NCBI RefSeq assembly: GCF_002794355.1
Contig: NZ_PGOI01000003.1
Coordinates: 124,001-188,000, forward strand
DNA: 64,000 nt
Source: Pseudorhodobacter sp. MZDSW-24AT
GTDB taxonomy: Bacteria; Pseudomonadota; Alphaproteobacteria; Rhodobacterales; Rhodobacteraceae
Direction: 5' to 3'
Made by a program: the position numbers and the translations under genes
Shown: in pieces, positions 10,812-18,118 of the stretch
Position numbering within the stretch: position 1 is the first letter of the stretch
Layout: every line of letters begins with the position of its first letter
Notes under the pieces: model-generated
The model's database searches: none
What the model saw: the letters and a program-made list of their open reading frames with translations, nothing else
What the model was told of the DNA's origin: nothing

Positions 10812-11405
10812 TCACTCCATCGCCTGCGCGATGCGGGCAAGCGCCGTCTCGGGCGGGCTTTGATAGGGGATATGGGTCACGAAGGCCCCTTCGGCGTTGA
10901 AGACCAGCACCGAGGAGGAATGGTCCATCGTGTAATCGCCCCCGTCCAGCGGCACCTTGCGGGCAAAGACGCGGAAGGCCTGCTGTGCCTTGAGGCTTTG
11001 CGCGGGCTCTCCCGTCACCCCCACCGCGCCGGGCAGCCAGCCAAGATACGCGGCCAGCACCTCGGGACGGTCACGCTCGGGGTCGACGCTGACCATGGAG
11101 ATGCGCAGATCTTCGGCGCGCGGGCCCAAGGCGTCGCGCCAGCCCATGATGTCGCCCAAGGTGGTGGGGCAGACATCGGGGCAATGGGTGAAGCCGAAGA
11201 ACACCAGCGAAGGCTGGCCGGTCAGGCTGTCTTGCGTGAAGGGCGCGCCGGTGGTGGTTTCCAGCCGGTAATCGCCTTGCCCGAAATCGGCAGGCACCAG
11301 TGCCGCGCTTGCGCCATCTCGCAGCAAAAGCCAGCCCGCGCCGGCACCCAAGCCTGCCACGGTCGCCAAGGCCACCGCCATCAGGATCTGCTGCGCGCGG
11401 GTCAT
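10812..11405 (-). CDS. SCO1/SenC copper chaperone, distal copy
   Basis: A 197-residue thioredoxin-fold protein anchored by one N-terminal membrane segment (ILMAVALATVAGLGAGAGWL), facing the periplasm. The copper ligands are Cys75 and Cys79 in CPDVC and His162 in MDHSSS. Sco proteins deliver copper to CuA of cytochrome oxidase or reduce its cysteines. It starts inside the stop codon of the upstream sco copy (ATGA overlap). The stretch from GQGDYRLETTTG to TTLGDIMGW is identical between the two copies, whereas the ends differ. Confidence 0.93.
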   Translation of the reverse strand: MTRAQQILMAVALATVAGLGAGAGWLLLRDGASAALVPADFGQGDYRLETTTGAPFTQDSLTGQPSLVFFGFTHCPDVCPTTLGDIMGWRDALGPRAEDLRISMVSVDPERDRPEVLAAYLGWLPGAVGVTGEPAQSLKAQQAFRVFARKVPLDGGDYTMDHSSSVLVFNAEGAFVTHIPYQSPPETALARIAQAME

Positions 11406-12019
11406 CCTTGCGTCTCAAGAAAACGGCGCAGCTTGGCCGTCACTTGCGCCGGGTCTTCCTGATAGTTGAAGATCTGGTTGTAGCGCCCTTGGGCATCAAA
11501 CAGCATCACATAGGCGCTGTGATCCATGCTGTAGCTGTCGCCCAGCGGCACCTTGCGGGCGTAGATGCGAAAGGCCGACAGTGCCTTTTGCACCTCGGCG
11601 GCCTCTCCCGTCACCCCCACCGCGCCCGGCAGCCATGACACATAGTCGCGCAGCACCTCGGCGCTGTCCCGTTCGGGGTCGACGGTCAGGAACCAGACCT
11701 TCAGGCCTTCGGCCAAGGGGCCAAGATCTTCCTGCCAGCCCATGATATCGCCCAAGGTGGTGGGGCAGACATCGGGGCAATGGGTGAAGCCAAAGAACAC
11801 CAGCGAAGGCTGACCTGTCAGGCTGTCTTGCGTGAAGGGCGCGCCGGTGGTGGTTTCCAGCCGGTAATCGCCTTGGCCCAGCGTATCGGTCACTTGAGCC
11901 TCGGTCACAAGCGTTTCGGGCGCGGGGCCGGGCATCAGTGCCCAAGTGGCGCCAAGGCCGGTGATCAGCACAAGGCCCCAAAGCGCAAGCCGCAAGCGGC
12001 GCAATGCAGGTGTCGCCAT
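11402..12019 (-). CDS. SCO1/SenC copper chaperone, proximal copy
   Basis: A 205-residue membrane-anchored thioredoxin-fold copper protein with CPDVC (Cys81, Cys85) and His167 in SMDHSAY. The membrane segment is LALWGLVLITGLGATWAL. The open frame extends upstream over the previous gene, but the ATG at 12019, one base after the PCuAC stop codon, is the natural start. In other alphaproteobacteria PCuAC and Sco cooperate in building the oxidase copper centre, and the adjacency here fits that. Its central 47 residues match the distal copy exactly. Confidence 0.93.
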   Translation of the reverse strand: MATPALRRLRLALWGLVLITGLGATWALMPGPAPETLVTEAQVTDTLGQGDYRLETTTGAPFTQDSLTGQPSLVFFGFTHCPDVCPTTLGDIMGWQEDLGPLAEGLKVWFLTVDPERDSAEVLRDYVSWLPGAVGVTGEAAEVQKALSAFRIYARKVPLGDSYSMDHSAYVMLFDAQGRYNQIFNYQEDPAQVTAKLRRFLETQG

Positions 12020-12020
12020 C

Positions 12021-12599
12021 TCAGTTTCCCGTTCCATGGCCAGCGCCGTGCCCGGTGCCATGCCCAGCACCGTGCCCGCCGTGCCCGCTGTGCCCGGCGC
12101 CATGCCCGCCTCGCGCCGATCCCGCGCCTGCGTTGATCGGGCCGATGGCAAAGGACAGCGTCACCTCTCCGGCCTGTTCAAAGCGCAAGGTGATGTCCAG
12201 CGTCTCGCCTTCCACCAAGGGCTCGGTCAGCCCCATCAGCATCAGGTGATAGCCGCCGGGGGCAAGCGCGACCGTGCTGCCCGCCGGGATCGGCAGGCCT
12301 TCGGGCCGTTCGCGCATCGTCATCACGCCGCCCTGATGCGCCATTTCATGGATCTGCACCTCGCGCCCGACCGGGGCGGTGGCGGCGATCAGGCGGTCAT
12401 CCACCGTGCCCTGATTGGTGATGGTCAGGAACGCGCCGCCGACGGGCGCGCGGGGCAGGGTGGCGCGGGTGAACGCGCCCGAAAGCTGCAACTCCCCCAC
12501 CTGCACCATGGCGAGGCCAGAGGGGCTTGGTGTTTCTGCCCAGAGCGGGGGGGCGACCAGCGCGGTGCCGATCAGGAAAGCGTGGAGCAGGTGTTTCAT
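12021..12599 (-). CDS. PCuAC periplasmic copper chaperone with His/Gly-rich tail
   Basis: A 192-residue exported copper chaperone (DUF461). After a signal peptide (MKHLLHAFLIGTALVAPPLWA) comes the cupredoxin-like domain with the copper motif: His and Met in HEMAHQGGVMTM and the distant HLM in PGGYHLMLMG. The last 30 residues consist of Gly, Ala, Thr and seven His in a GHGAGH-type pattern, an added metal-binding tail. The DNA for this tail is itself repetitive. It lies 18 bases after the CopC-CopD gene and one base before sco. Confidence 0.9.
   Translation of the reverse strand: MKHLLHAFLIGTALVAPPLWAETPSPSGLAMVQVGELQLSGAFTRATLPRAPVGGAFLTITNQGTVDDRLIAATAPVGREVQIHEMAHQGGVMTMRERPEGLPIPAGSTVALAPGGYHLMLMGLTEPLVEGETLDITLRFEQAGEVTLSFAIGPINAGAGSARGGHGAGHSGHGGHGAGHGTGHGAGHGTGN
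12024..12110. repeat. Low-complexity repeat encoding the PCuAC His/Gly tail
   Basis: Imperfect tandem units around CCATGCCC and CCGTGCCC, read on the minus strand as Gly-His-Gly units. Prone to slippage, so tail length may vary between strains. Confidence 0.7.
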
Positions 12600-12617
12600 C
12601 CTCGGGGCCTTTCGGGT

Positions 12618-14174
12618 TCAGTTGATGACAATTTCTGCACCCAGCTTCACAAGGGTGAAGCGGGTGCGCCGCAGGTCAAGCGTGAGGCTCCAGCGCCCGG
12701 GCACCGGCAGCACCAGCCCTTCCACCCGCCACAGGCCCGGCGTGCCGGGGATGGCGGTGGCGGTGCGGCTGATGCGCTCGATCCCGCGGTCGGGCAGCGA
12801 CAAGGCAAGCGTCACGGCAAAAGGGTCCACCGGCTGGCCAGTGCCATCGGTGATGAAAAGCTCGGCCGTCACCGGGCCTGCGCGGCCGGGGGTCAGCGTC
12901 AGATCGGCCATCAGCGTGTCGGAATGCAGATGGGCATAGGCCGGGGCGGCGGCGGGGGCCGCCATGGCCAGCGCGCGCGGCGGCGGGGTAAAGCGCCAGC
13001 CTGCGGTGAGTGCCAGAAGCAGCACGGCCAGCACGAGTTCGGCGTGGATGCCCCGGCGCAAGCGCTCGCGCGCCGGGGCATCCCCCGCCAGCACCGGAGC
13101 GGTCAGGCGGCGGTTCTGCACCGCCAGCGCAAGGATCAGCCCAAGCAGCGCAAGCTTGCCCGCAAGGATCGCGCCATAGGCCGAAGGCCATTGCGCCGGG
13201 TCGGCGCCCAGTTGCACCGCGGTCAGGCCCGCGCCCGACAGGGCCAGCACCGCCACCGGATAGGGAAGCGCGGCGGAAAACCGGGCAAGGGGCGCGGTGC
13301 CCCCCCGCAAGGACAGCGCCAGCGGCGCAAGCGCGCCGATCCACAGCACCGCTGCGGCCAGATGCGCAAAGACCAAGCCGCGCGTCAGCGCGCGCGGCGC
13401 CGCCGCCCCGGCATGGCCGCTGATCGCATAGGCAATCCCCAACAAGGCCAGCGCCGCAAGACTGGCCGCCAGCGCCCCGCGCGGCAGGCGCAGCGCCATC
13501 AGCGCAAGCGCCGCCGCTAGCATCGCCAGCGCCACCGAAGGGCCAAAGCTGGTGCCCCATCCGGCGGCCCAAGGCGCGCCCGTCAGCAGATCGGGCAGCG
13601 CAAGCCCCAGCGCATCCAGACCATGCAGGCCAAGGTAAAGCGGGGCCGCCAGCAGCCCCGTCTGCAAGGCCGCCGCCACTGGCCTTTGTGCAGGCGCGCC
13701 CGTGAAGGCGGCAAAGACCGCGCCGCCGATCCCAAGCACCAGCCCCGCCGTCATCGCCCAGCGCGCGGCCCAGACCGCCGCCTGCACCGCCCTGTTGCCG
13801 CTCGACATCGGGGCCACGCCGCTCTCGGCGCCCACCGAAAACACCAGCGCGCCCGCCACCGGGTGCCCATCATCCGACGCGACCCGCCACGAGAGCAGAT
13901 GCGTGCCTTGTCCCAGCGGCGGCAGCGGCAGGCTCAGAACCTGCCCGCCCGGGACGGCGGCCGTCAGATCGGTTTCGCTTCCATCCGGCGCGATCAGCCG
14001 GATCGCCAGCGGGGCCACGGGCTCGTTGAACCCGAGTGTCGCGCGGGCAGGTGCGGCCTCCAGCACGGACCTATCGGCGGGGTCGGCGCTTTGCAGCACG
14101 GCATGGGCCTGCGCAAGGCCTGCCGCCCAGAGCAAGGACAGCACAAGCGCGAAAAGGGGCAAAAGGCGGGGCAT
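12618..14174 (-). CDS. CopC-CopD fusion, copper binding and import membrane protein
   Basis: A 518-residue protein joining two normally separate partners. A signal peptide is followed by a CopC domain (residues about 20-120) beginning with HAVLQSADPADRSV and ending with the DDGHPVAGALVFSVG motif; these His residues are the copper ligands in CopC. Then come about eight membrane segments of the CopD family, and a last soluble part of about 115 residues (from LHSDTLMADLTLTPG) resembling the YcnJ/FixG-like tail. The family imports copper to supply oxidases or confer tolerance. A strong hairpin lies between it and the upstream ycnI-like gene. Start ATG 14174 gives the proper signal peptide. Confidence 0.9.
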   Translation of the reverse strand: MPRLLPLFALVLSLLWAAGLAQAHAVLQSADPADRSVLEAAPARATLGFNEPVAPLAIRLIAPDGSETDLTAAVPGGQVLSLPLPPLGQGTHLLSWRVASDDGHPVAGALVFSVGAESGVAPMSSGNRAVQAAVWAARWAMTAGLVLGIGGAVFAAFTGAPAQRPVAAALQTGLLAAPLYLGLHGLDALGLALPDLLTGAPWAAGWGTSFGPSVALAMLAAALALMALRLPRGALAASLAALALLGIAYAISGHAGAAAPRALTRGLVFAHLAAAVLWIGALAPLALSLRGGTAPLARFSAALPYPVAVLALSGAGLTAVQLGADPAQWPSAYGAILAGKLALLGLILALAVQNRRLTAPVLAGDAPARERLRRGIHAELVLAVLLLALTAGWRFTPPPRALAMAAPAAAPAYAHLHSDTLMADLTLTPGRAGPVTAELFITDGTGQPVDPFAVTLALSLPDRGIERISRTATAIPGTPGLWRVEGLVLPVPGRWSLTLDLRRTRFTLVKLGAEIVIN

Positions 14175-14203
14175 CAGGGGCACAGGCTCCGGTTCGTCAA
14201 AAG

Positions 14204-14232
14204 GGGCGGGGGCCAGACTCTGGCCCCCGCCC
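14204..14232 (-). terminator. Strong hairpin inside the copper operon
   Basis: A 12-bp perfect stem GGGCGGGGGCCA / TGGCCCCCGCCC with a 5-base loop, followed on the minus strand by CTTTTG. It lies between the ycnI-like gene and copCD, where it could act as a partial terminator or protect the upstream mRNA. Confidence 0.7.
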
Positions 14233-14242
14233 AAGGCTTGGA

Positions 14243-14767
14243 TCAATGCTGGTGCGCGTCGGCGTCGATCAGCGTGACCTTCGGGGCCGGCATCTCGGCA
14301 TTTTCCGCGCCCGTGGTGTCGATCCAGGCTTCCTCGCCCGTGGCGCATTCCTGAACCGACGGGAAGTAGAAGGTCGACCCGACCTCCAGATCCTTGCCAA
14401 AGCTGCCGCGGAAGACGAATTCATCGTAGAATTCATTGGGCAGATTGCCGCCCGACCAGATGATTTCCTTGACGCCTTCGGTCACTTCGGTGCCGTGGTT
14501 CATGAAGGGCGTCTTGTAAGGGCCGGTCACCACCTCCAGCGTCCAGCCTGCCTTGGGCATCGGCTTCACGCTGTAGAATCCCTCCGGGATCTGCACGCGC
14601 ACGGTGTGGGTGGCTTCGGTGCCGCAGCCATGCGGCACGCGCAGCACGGCCTTATAGGTCGAACCGACCTTGGCCTCCTGCACCTCCAGCGTGGCATGGG
14701 CAAAGGCCGGGGCGGCAACGGCGGTCAAAGCGGCAAGAGCGGCGGCGGGGAGAAGTTTCGTGAACAT
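14243..14767 (-). CDS. YcnI/DUF1775 copper-binding protein
   Basis: A 174-residue exported protein. A signal peptide (MFTKLLPAAALAALTAVA) ends at AFA, so the mature protein begins HATLEVQEAKVG with an N-terminal His, as in YcnI proteins where this His and a nearby Trp bind copper. DUF1775 features are RVPHGCGTEATHTVRVQIPE, KPMPKAGWTLEV and IIWSGGNLPNEFYDEF. The end DADAHQH may be another metal site. Its companion in other bacteria is YcnJ (CopC-CopD), encoded next here. Confidence 0.92.
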   Translation of the reverse strand: MFTKLLPAAALAALTAVAAPAFAHATLEVQEAKVGSTYKAVLRVPHGCGTEATHTVRVQIPEGFYSVKPMPKAGWTLEVVTGPYKTPFMNHGTEVTEGVKEIIWSGGNLPNEFYDEFVFRGSFGKDLEVGSTFYFPSVQECATGEEAWIDTTGAENAEMPAPKVTLIDADAHQH

Positions 14768-15005
14768 CGTATCGGTCTTTCTGTCTAGAAAATAAGGGTG
14801 CAAGGACACGCCCCGGCTTGGGGGCGGATCAGCGCCGCAGAGCCAGCCAAGAGGCAGGCGAACGACGAGAAAAAGGGTCAAGAACAGGCCTCGCCTGCGC
14901 CCCGGCGCGTGGCACGGGCAAGCACAGCAAAGGCAAGCACAGCGAAGGCAGCCAAAGCGCCAACGGGCCTTGCCTGCAAACGCAGGACAACCCGGATGCG
15001 CAGGC

Positions 15006-15395
15006 TCAGGCCAGCGTCGGGGGCGCGCGCGGCTGTTGGGGGGTAAAGTCTTGCGGGCGGTGCCCGGGGCGCGCGCCATCGGCAAAGCCCGGCGTGCGCG
15101 CTTCTGGCGCAAAGGCCGTGACGGCCACGACCGGCGGCGGCGGCGCCAGATCGGTCTTGCCGATCGCCTTGGCAGGGCACAGCTGAATCAGATGCTCGGC
15201 CCCGGTGTCATCCTGCGCCAAGGTCACGCAGATCGACCACGCGCCCGAAATATCCTGCCCGGCCCGCGCCATCTCGCGCAGCACGCCCGAGGTCTGGTGC
15301 AAGGGCGCCAGCAACGACAGCATCCACAGCGCCAGCACGGCAAGCGCCATGCCAGTCTCGCGTGTGATCATGCGGGTGATGCGGGTCGTGGGCAT
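15006..15395 (-). CDS. Small membrane protein heading the copper operon, DUF2946-like
   Basis: A 129-residue protein not firmly placed in a family. Residues 14-34 (MALAVLALWMLSLLAPLHQT) form one membrane segment or signal anchor; the rest is a Pro-rich periplasmic tail with two cysteines (SICVTL and QLCPAK). The arrangement recalls DUF2946 proteins, which occur with copper and TonB genes. The start has an excellent GGAGG site 4 bases before the ATG. It lies 238 bases upstream of the YcnI-like gene, the gap holding no other gene, only a short GGCAAGCACAGC tandem repeat near 14928. Confidence 0.55.
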   Translation of the reverse strand: MPTTRITRMITRETGMALAVLALWMLSLLAPLHQTSGVLREMARAGQDISGAWSICVTLAQDDTGAEHLIQLCPAKAIGKTDLAPPPPVVAVTAFAPEARTPGFADGARPGHRPQDFTPQQPRAPPTLA

Positions 15396-15484
15396 AAATC
15401 CTCCGCCGCGCATCTTATGCGGGCAGGCGGTCGCGCGCAATGCACCCCGGCCCCAAAGAGCCAAGGTGTCGCAGCCCTCACGCC

Positions 15485-16576
15485 CTAGACCTCGACGCTG
15501 ACCGCGCCGATCGGCACCGAACAACAGGCAAGGATATAGCCTTCCGCCACCTCATCCTCGGAAATGCCGCCATTGTGGACCATATGCACATCGCCCGAGA
15601 TCTTGCGGATCTTGCAGGTGCCGCACAGGCCGAAGGTGCAGCCCGAGGGGATGTTCAGCCCCGATTGCTTGGCCACCGCCAGCACCGTATCGGTCTGCGA
15701 ACAGGTGGCCTGCACCTGTGACGCCGCGAACAGGATTGACGCGCCCGTGTCGGCATCTGGCACCACATCCTCATGCACCGGCACCTCGGCCAGCGTGCGT
15801 GCGGGCGCGCCAAAGCTTTCCTGATGGTAGTGGTCCATGTTGTAGCCCAAGGACACCAGCATCTCGCGCACGCCCTGCATGAACGGCTCGGGTCCGCAGC
15901 AGAACACCTCGCGCTCCAGATAATCGGGGGCCATCAGCCCCAGCATGATCTGGCTCAGCCGCCCCTGATAGCCCGACCACGCCCGGAACGGATCGGGCTC
16001 TTCCACGGTAAAGCGCAGCCGCAGCCCCGGCACCCGGTTGGCGAATTGCTCCAGCCGCTCGCGGAAAATGATCTCGGACGGGCGGCGCGCGGCATGGACA
16101 AAGGTGATGTCCGGCATCTGCCCCGAATCCCAAGCCCATATCGTCATCGACATCATCGGCGTGATGCCGGACCCCGCCGAGATGAACAGGTATTTGGGCG
16201 CCGGATGGCGGTGAAAGCTGAAGATGCCGCTCGGGCCATAGGCCTTGATCCGCATCCCGGGCTTCAGATGATCCAGCATCCAGCGGGTGCCAATGCTGTT
16301 GGCCTGCGCCTTGACGGTCACGGAAATCGACAAGGGCCGCGATGGCGAGGACGAGATGGTATAGGTGCGCTGCACATGGCCCGCCGCCCCCTTCTTCGGG
16401 TCCACCGGCAGATCCAGCGTGATGAACTGCCCCGGCTGGTAGTCGAACCACGCGCCCGAAGGCGCGCGGAAGGTGAATGTCGCGGTGTCGGCCACATCGG
16501 GCACCACCATGGCGCATTCCAGCGGCTCGGAGTCGTCCCAAGGCTTGCCCGACCAGTTGATCTTCGCCTTCATCAT
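15485..16576 (-). CDS. gbcB: Glycine betaine monooxygenase-type reductase subunit
   Basis: A 363-residue electron-transfer flavoprotein passing electrons from NAD(P)H to the Rieske oxygenase encoded just upstream. In order it has an FAD domain (RTYTISSSPSRPL), an NAD domain (FISAGSGITPMMSM, CCGPEPFMQGVREML) and a C-terminal plant-type 2Fe-2S domain (CTFGLCGTCKIRK with a distant Cys in YILACC). This layout matches GbcB; carnitine and stachydrine oxygenase reductases look alike, so the substrate is not certain. Its ATG overlaps the stop codon of the oxygenase gene. Confidence 0.85.
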   Translation of the reverse strand: MMKAKINWSGKPWDDSEPLECAMVVPDVADTATFTFRAPSGAWFDYQPGQFITLDLPVDPKKGAAGHVQRTYTISSSPSRPLSISVTVKAQANSIGTRWMLDHLKPGMRIKAYGPSGIFSFHRHPAPKYLFISAGSGITPMMSMTIWAWDSGQMPDITFVHAARRPSEIIFRERLEQFANRVPGLRLRFTVEEPDPFRAWSGYQGRLSQIMLGLMAPDYLEREVFCCGPEPFMQGVREMLVSLGYNMDHYHQESFGAPARTLAEVPVHEDVVPDADTGASILFAASQVQATCSQTDTVLAVAKQSGLNIPSGCTFGLCGTCKIRKISGDVHMVHNGGISEDEVAEGYILACCSVPIGAVSVEV

Positions 16577-17811
16577 TTTGCCGCCTGCGCCGGGTGCGGG
16601 GCCATGCGCGCGCGCATCACATCGCAATACCAATCGACAAACTGCAACACACCCTCTTCTTGAATCGGTGAATAGGGGCCGGGCTCATAGGCGGGCGACA
16701 GGATGCCCTTCTGGTTTTCCTCCACCACCTGACGGTCTTCGTCATTGGTGGCCATCCAGACCTCGGTCAGCGTCTTGAGGTCGTAATCCACGCCTTCCAC
16801 CGCATCCTTGTGCACCAGCCAAGTGGTCGTGACCTGCGTCTCGGTCGGGCTGACGGGCAGCACCCGGAAGGTGATGGCGTGATCGCCCAGGAAATGGTTC
16901 CAGGTGTTGGGGTAGTGATACATCAGCAAACTGCCCGCATCGTTGAAGGGCATTGTCCCCATGCGCCGCGCCACCGCCGCCTTGGTTGTCATCGTATAGC
17001 TTTCGGCATTGTTCAGCAGCGGAATCCGCGCCAGCCGCCATTGAAACGCCGGGTGATGCACAAAGCGCGACGGCAGGCCTGCCGCTTCACATCGCGCCCA
17101 ATGCTCCAGAATCTCGGGGCTGGCCGAATGCGGCCCGTCCATCGCGCCGATCTTGGGATTGTCGGAAAACGTCCGGCACAGCGAAGGATGCGAGCCGCCG
17201 CAATGATAGCACTCGCGGTTGTTCTCGATCACCAGCTTCCAGTTGCCATTTTCGATGATGGTCGAGCTGTAGGCCACCTTGGCCTCTGCCAGACCCGAAG
17301 GGGCCAGATAGGTCATCGCGGTTTTCGCCAGCTCGGCAATCGGCGGCGGCACGGGGGCAAGGCAGATATAGACGACCCCGCCCAGATCCACGCAATGCAC
17401 CTTTTTCAACCCAAAGGCCGAGGCGTCGAACTCTTCGCCCATGTCGCGGGCAAAGATCAGCTTGCCCTCAAGGTCATAGGTCCATTGGTGATAAGGGCAG
17501 ACAAGGTTGGGGGTCGAGCCCGAGGCCTTGGAACACAGCCGCTGCCCGCGATGGCGGCAGACGTTGTGAAAGGCGCGGATGCGCATGTCCTTGCCGCGGA
17601 TCACCACCACCGGATAGGCGCCCACCTGCAAGGTGGCATAGGCACCGGGCTTGGCCAATTCGCAGGCGGGAACCGCGAAGAGCCATTCCTTATACCAGAT
17701 CTGTTCCAGATCGGCCTGATAGACGCCCGGATCGGCGTAAAGATCGCGCGAAAGGGAGAACCCGGACTTGCGCGACAGGAGTTCAGCGGTGATCTCGCCG
17801 TGGCTGAGCAT
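16573..17811 (-). CDS. gbcA: Rieske oxygenase, glycine betaine monooxygenase type
   Basis: A 412-residue ring-hydroxylating-type oxygenase alpha subunit expected to N-demethylate a quaternary amine. The Rieske cluster motif is CRHRGQRLC followed by CPYHQWTYDL. The mononuclear iron site is in ENNRECYHCGGSHPSL, typical of the GbcA/CntA/Stc2 group rather than of aromatic dioxygenases. The start at 17811 has a GAGGTTAAG site and MLSHGEITAELLSRK. It forms a two-gene operon with the reductase. Glycine betaine is the most likely substrate by resemblance, proline betaine or carnitine the alternatives. Confidence 0.85.
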   Translation of the reverse strand: MLSHGEITAELLSRKSGFSLSRDLYADPGVYQADLEQIWYKEWLFAVPACELAKPGAYATLQVGAYPVVVIRGKDMRIRAFHNVCRHRGQRLCSKASGSTPNLVCPYHQWTYDLEGKLIFARDMGEEFDASAFGLKKVHCVDLGGVVYICLAPVPPPIAELAKTAMTYLAPSGLAEAKVAYSSTIIENGNWKLVIENNRECYHCGGSHPSLCRTFSDNPKIGAMDGPHSASPEILEHWARCEAAGLPSRFVHHPAFQWRLARIPLLNNAESYTMTTKAAVARRMGTMPFNDAGSLLMYHYPNTWNHFLGDHAITFRVLPVSPTETQVTTTWLVHKDAVEGVDYDLKTLTEVWMATNDEDRQVVEENQKGILSPAYEPGPYSPIQEEGVLQFVDWYCDVMRARMAPHPAQAAK

Positions 17812-18118
17812 CTTAACCTCGCTTGTCCCATGCCTCCCCGCACAGGAACGGTGACTGTAGGGCAGAGCGCAACAGGGCAGGGGCCCCGTCCCGCGCCGCG
17901 GTGGCTTTGGGCAAGGCGGGTTTGCAGGCCTGTGGCCTCTGCCGTGGCCTGCGGCCCCTTGCCCGGACAGGATAGGCATGGGCAAGACATGCCGCATAGC
18001 GGCGGCGACCCTGCGGCCGCCGTTTGCGACCTTGGCCTTTGCGGCGCCGCCCGGCGCTATCCGCTTGCGCTTTGCCCAAGGCCCCGGCAAGCATGGCGCG
18101 ACCAAAAGGGAGGCCAAG
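17812..18118. other. 307-bp divergent intergenic region
   Basis: Separates the oxygenase operon from the class V aminotransferase gene. It must hold both promoters; no convincing operator was found. An in-frame extension of the plus-strand gene covers its right half, but without a ribosome site. Confidence 0.4.

Noticed and set aside
12020-12151. Extended N-terminus of the proximal Sco protein reading through the PCuAC tail.
   Set aside because: This is the PCuAC His-tail DNA in another frame; the ATG at 12019 follows the PCuAC stop.
14928-14965. Short GGCAAGCACAGC-type tandem repeat as a possible CRISPR or regulatory array.
   Set aside because: Only two to three imperfect units without spacers; too short to mean more than local slippage.
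17978-18118. Longer start of the class V aminotransferase.
   Set aside because: No ribosome site at 17978, whereas ATG 18119 has AGGGAGG and family-like N-terminal residues.
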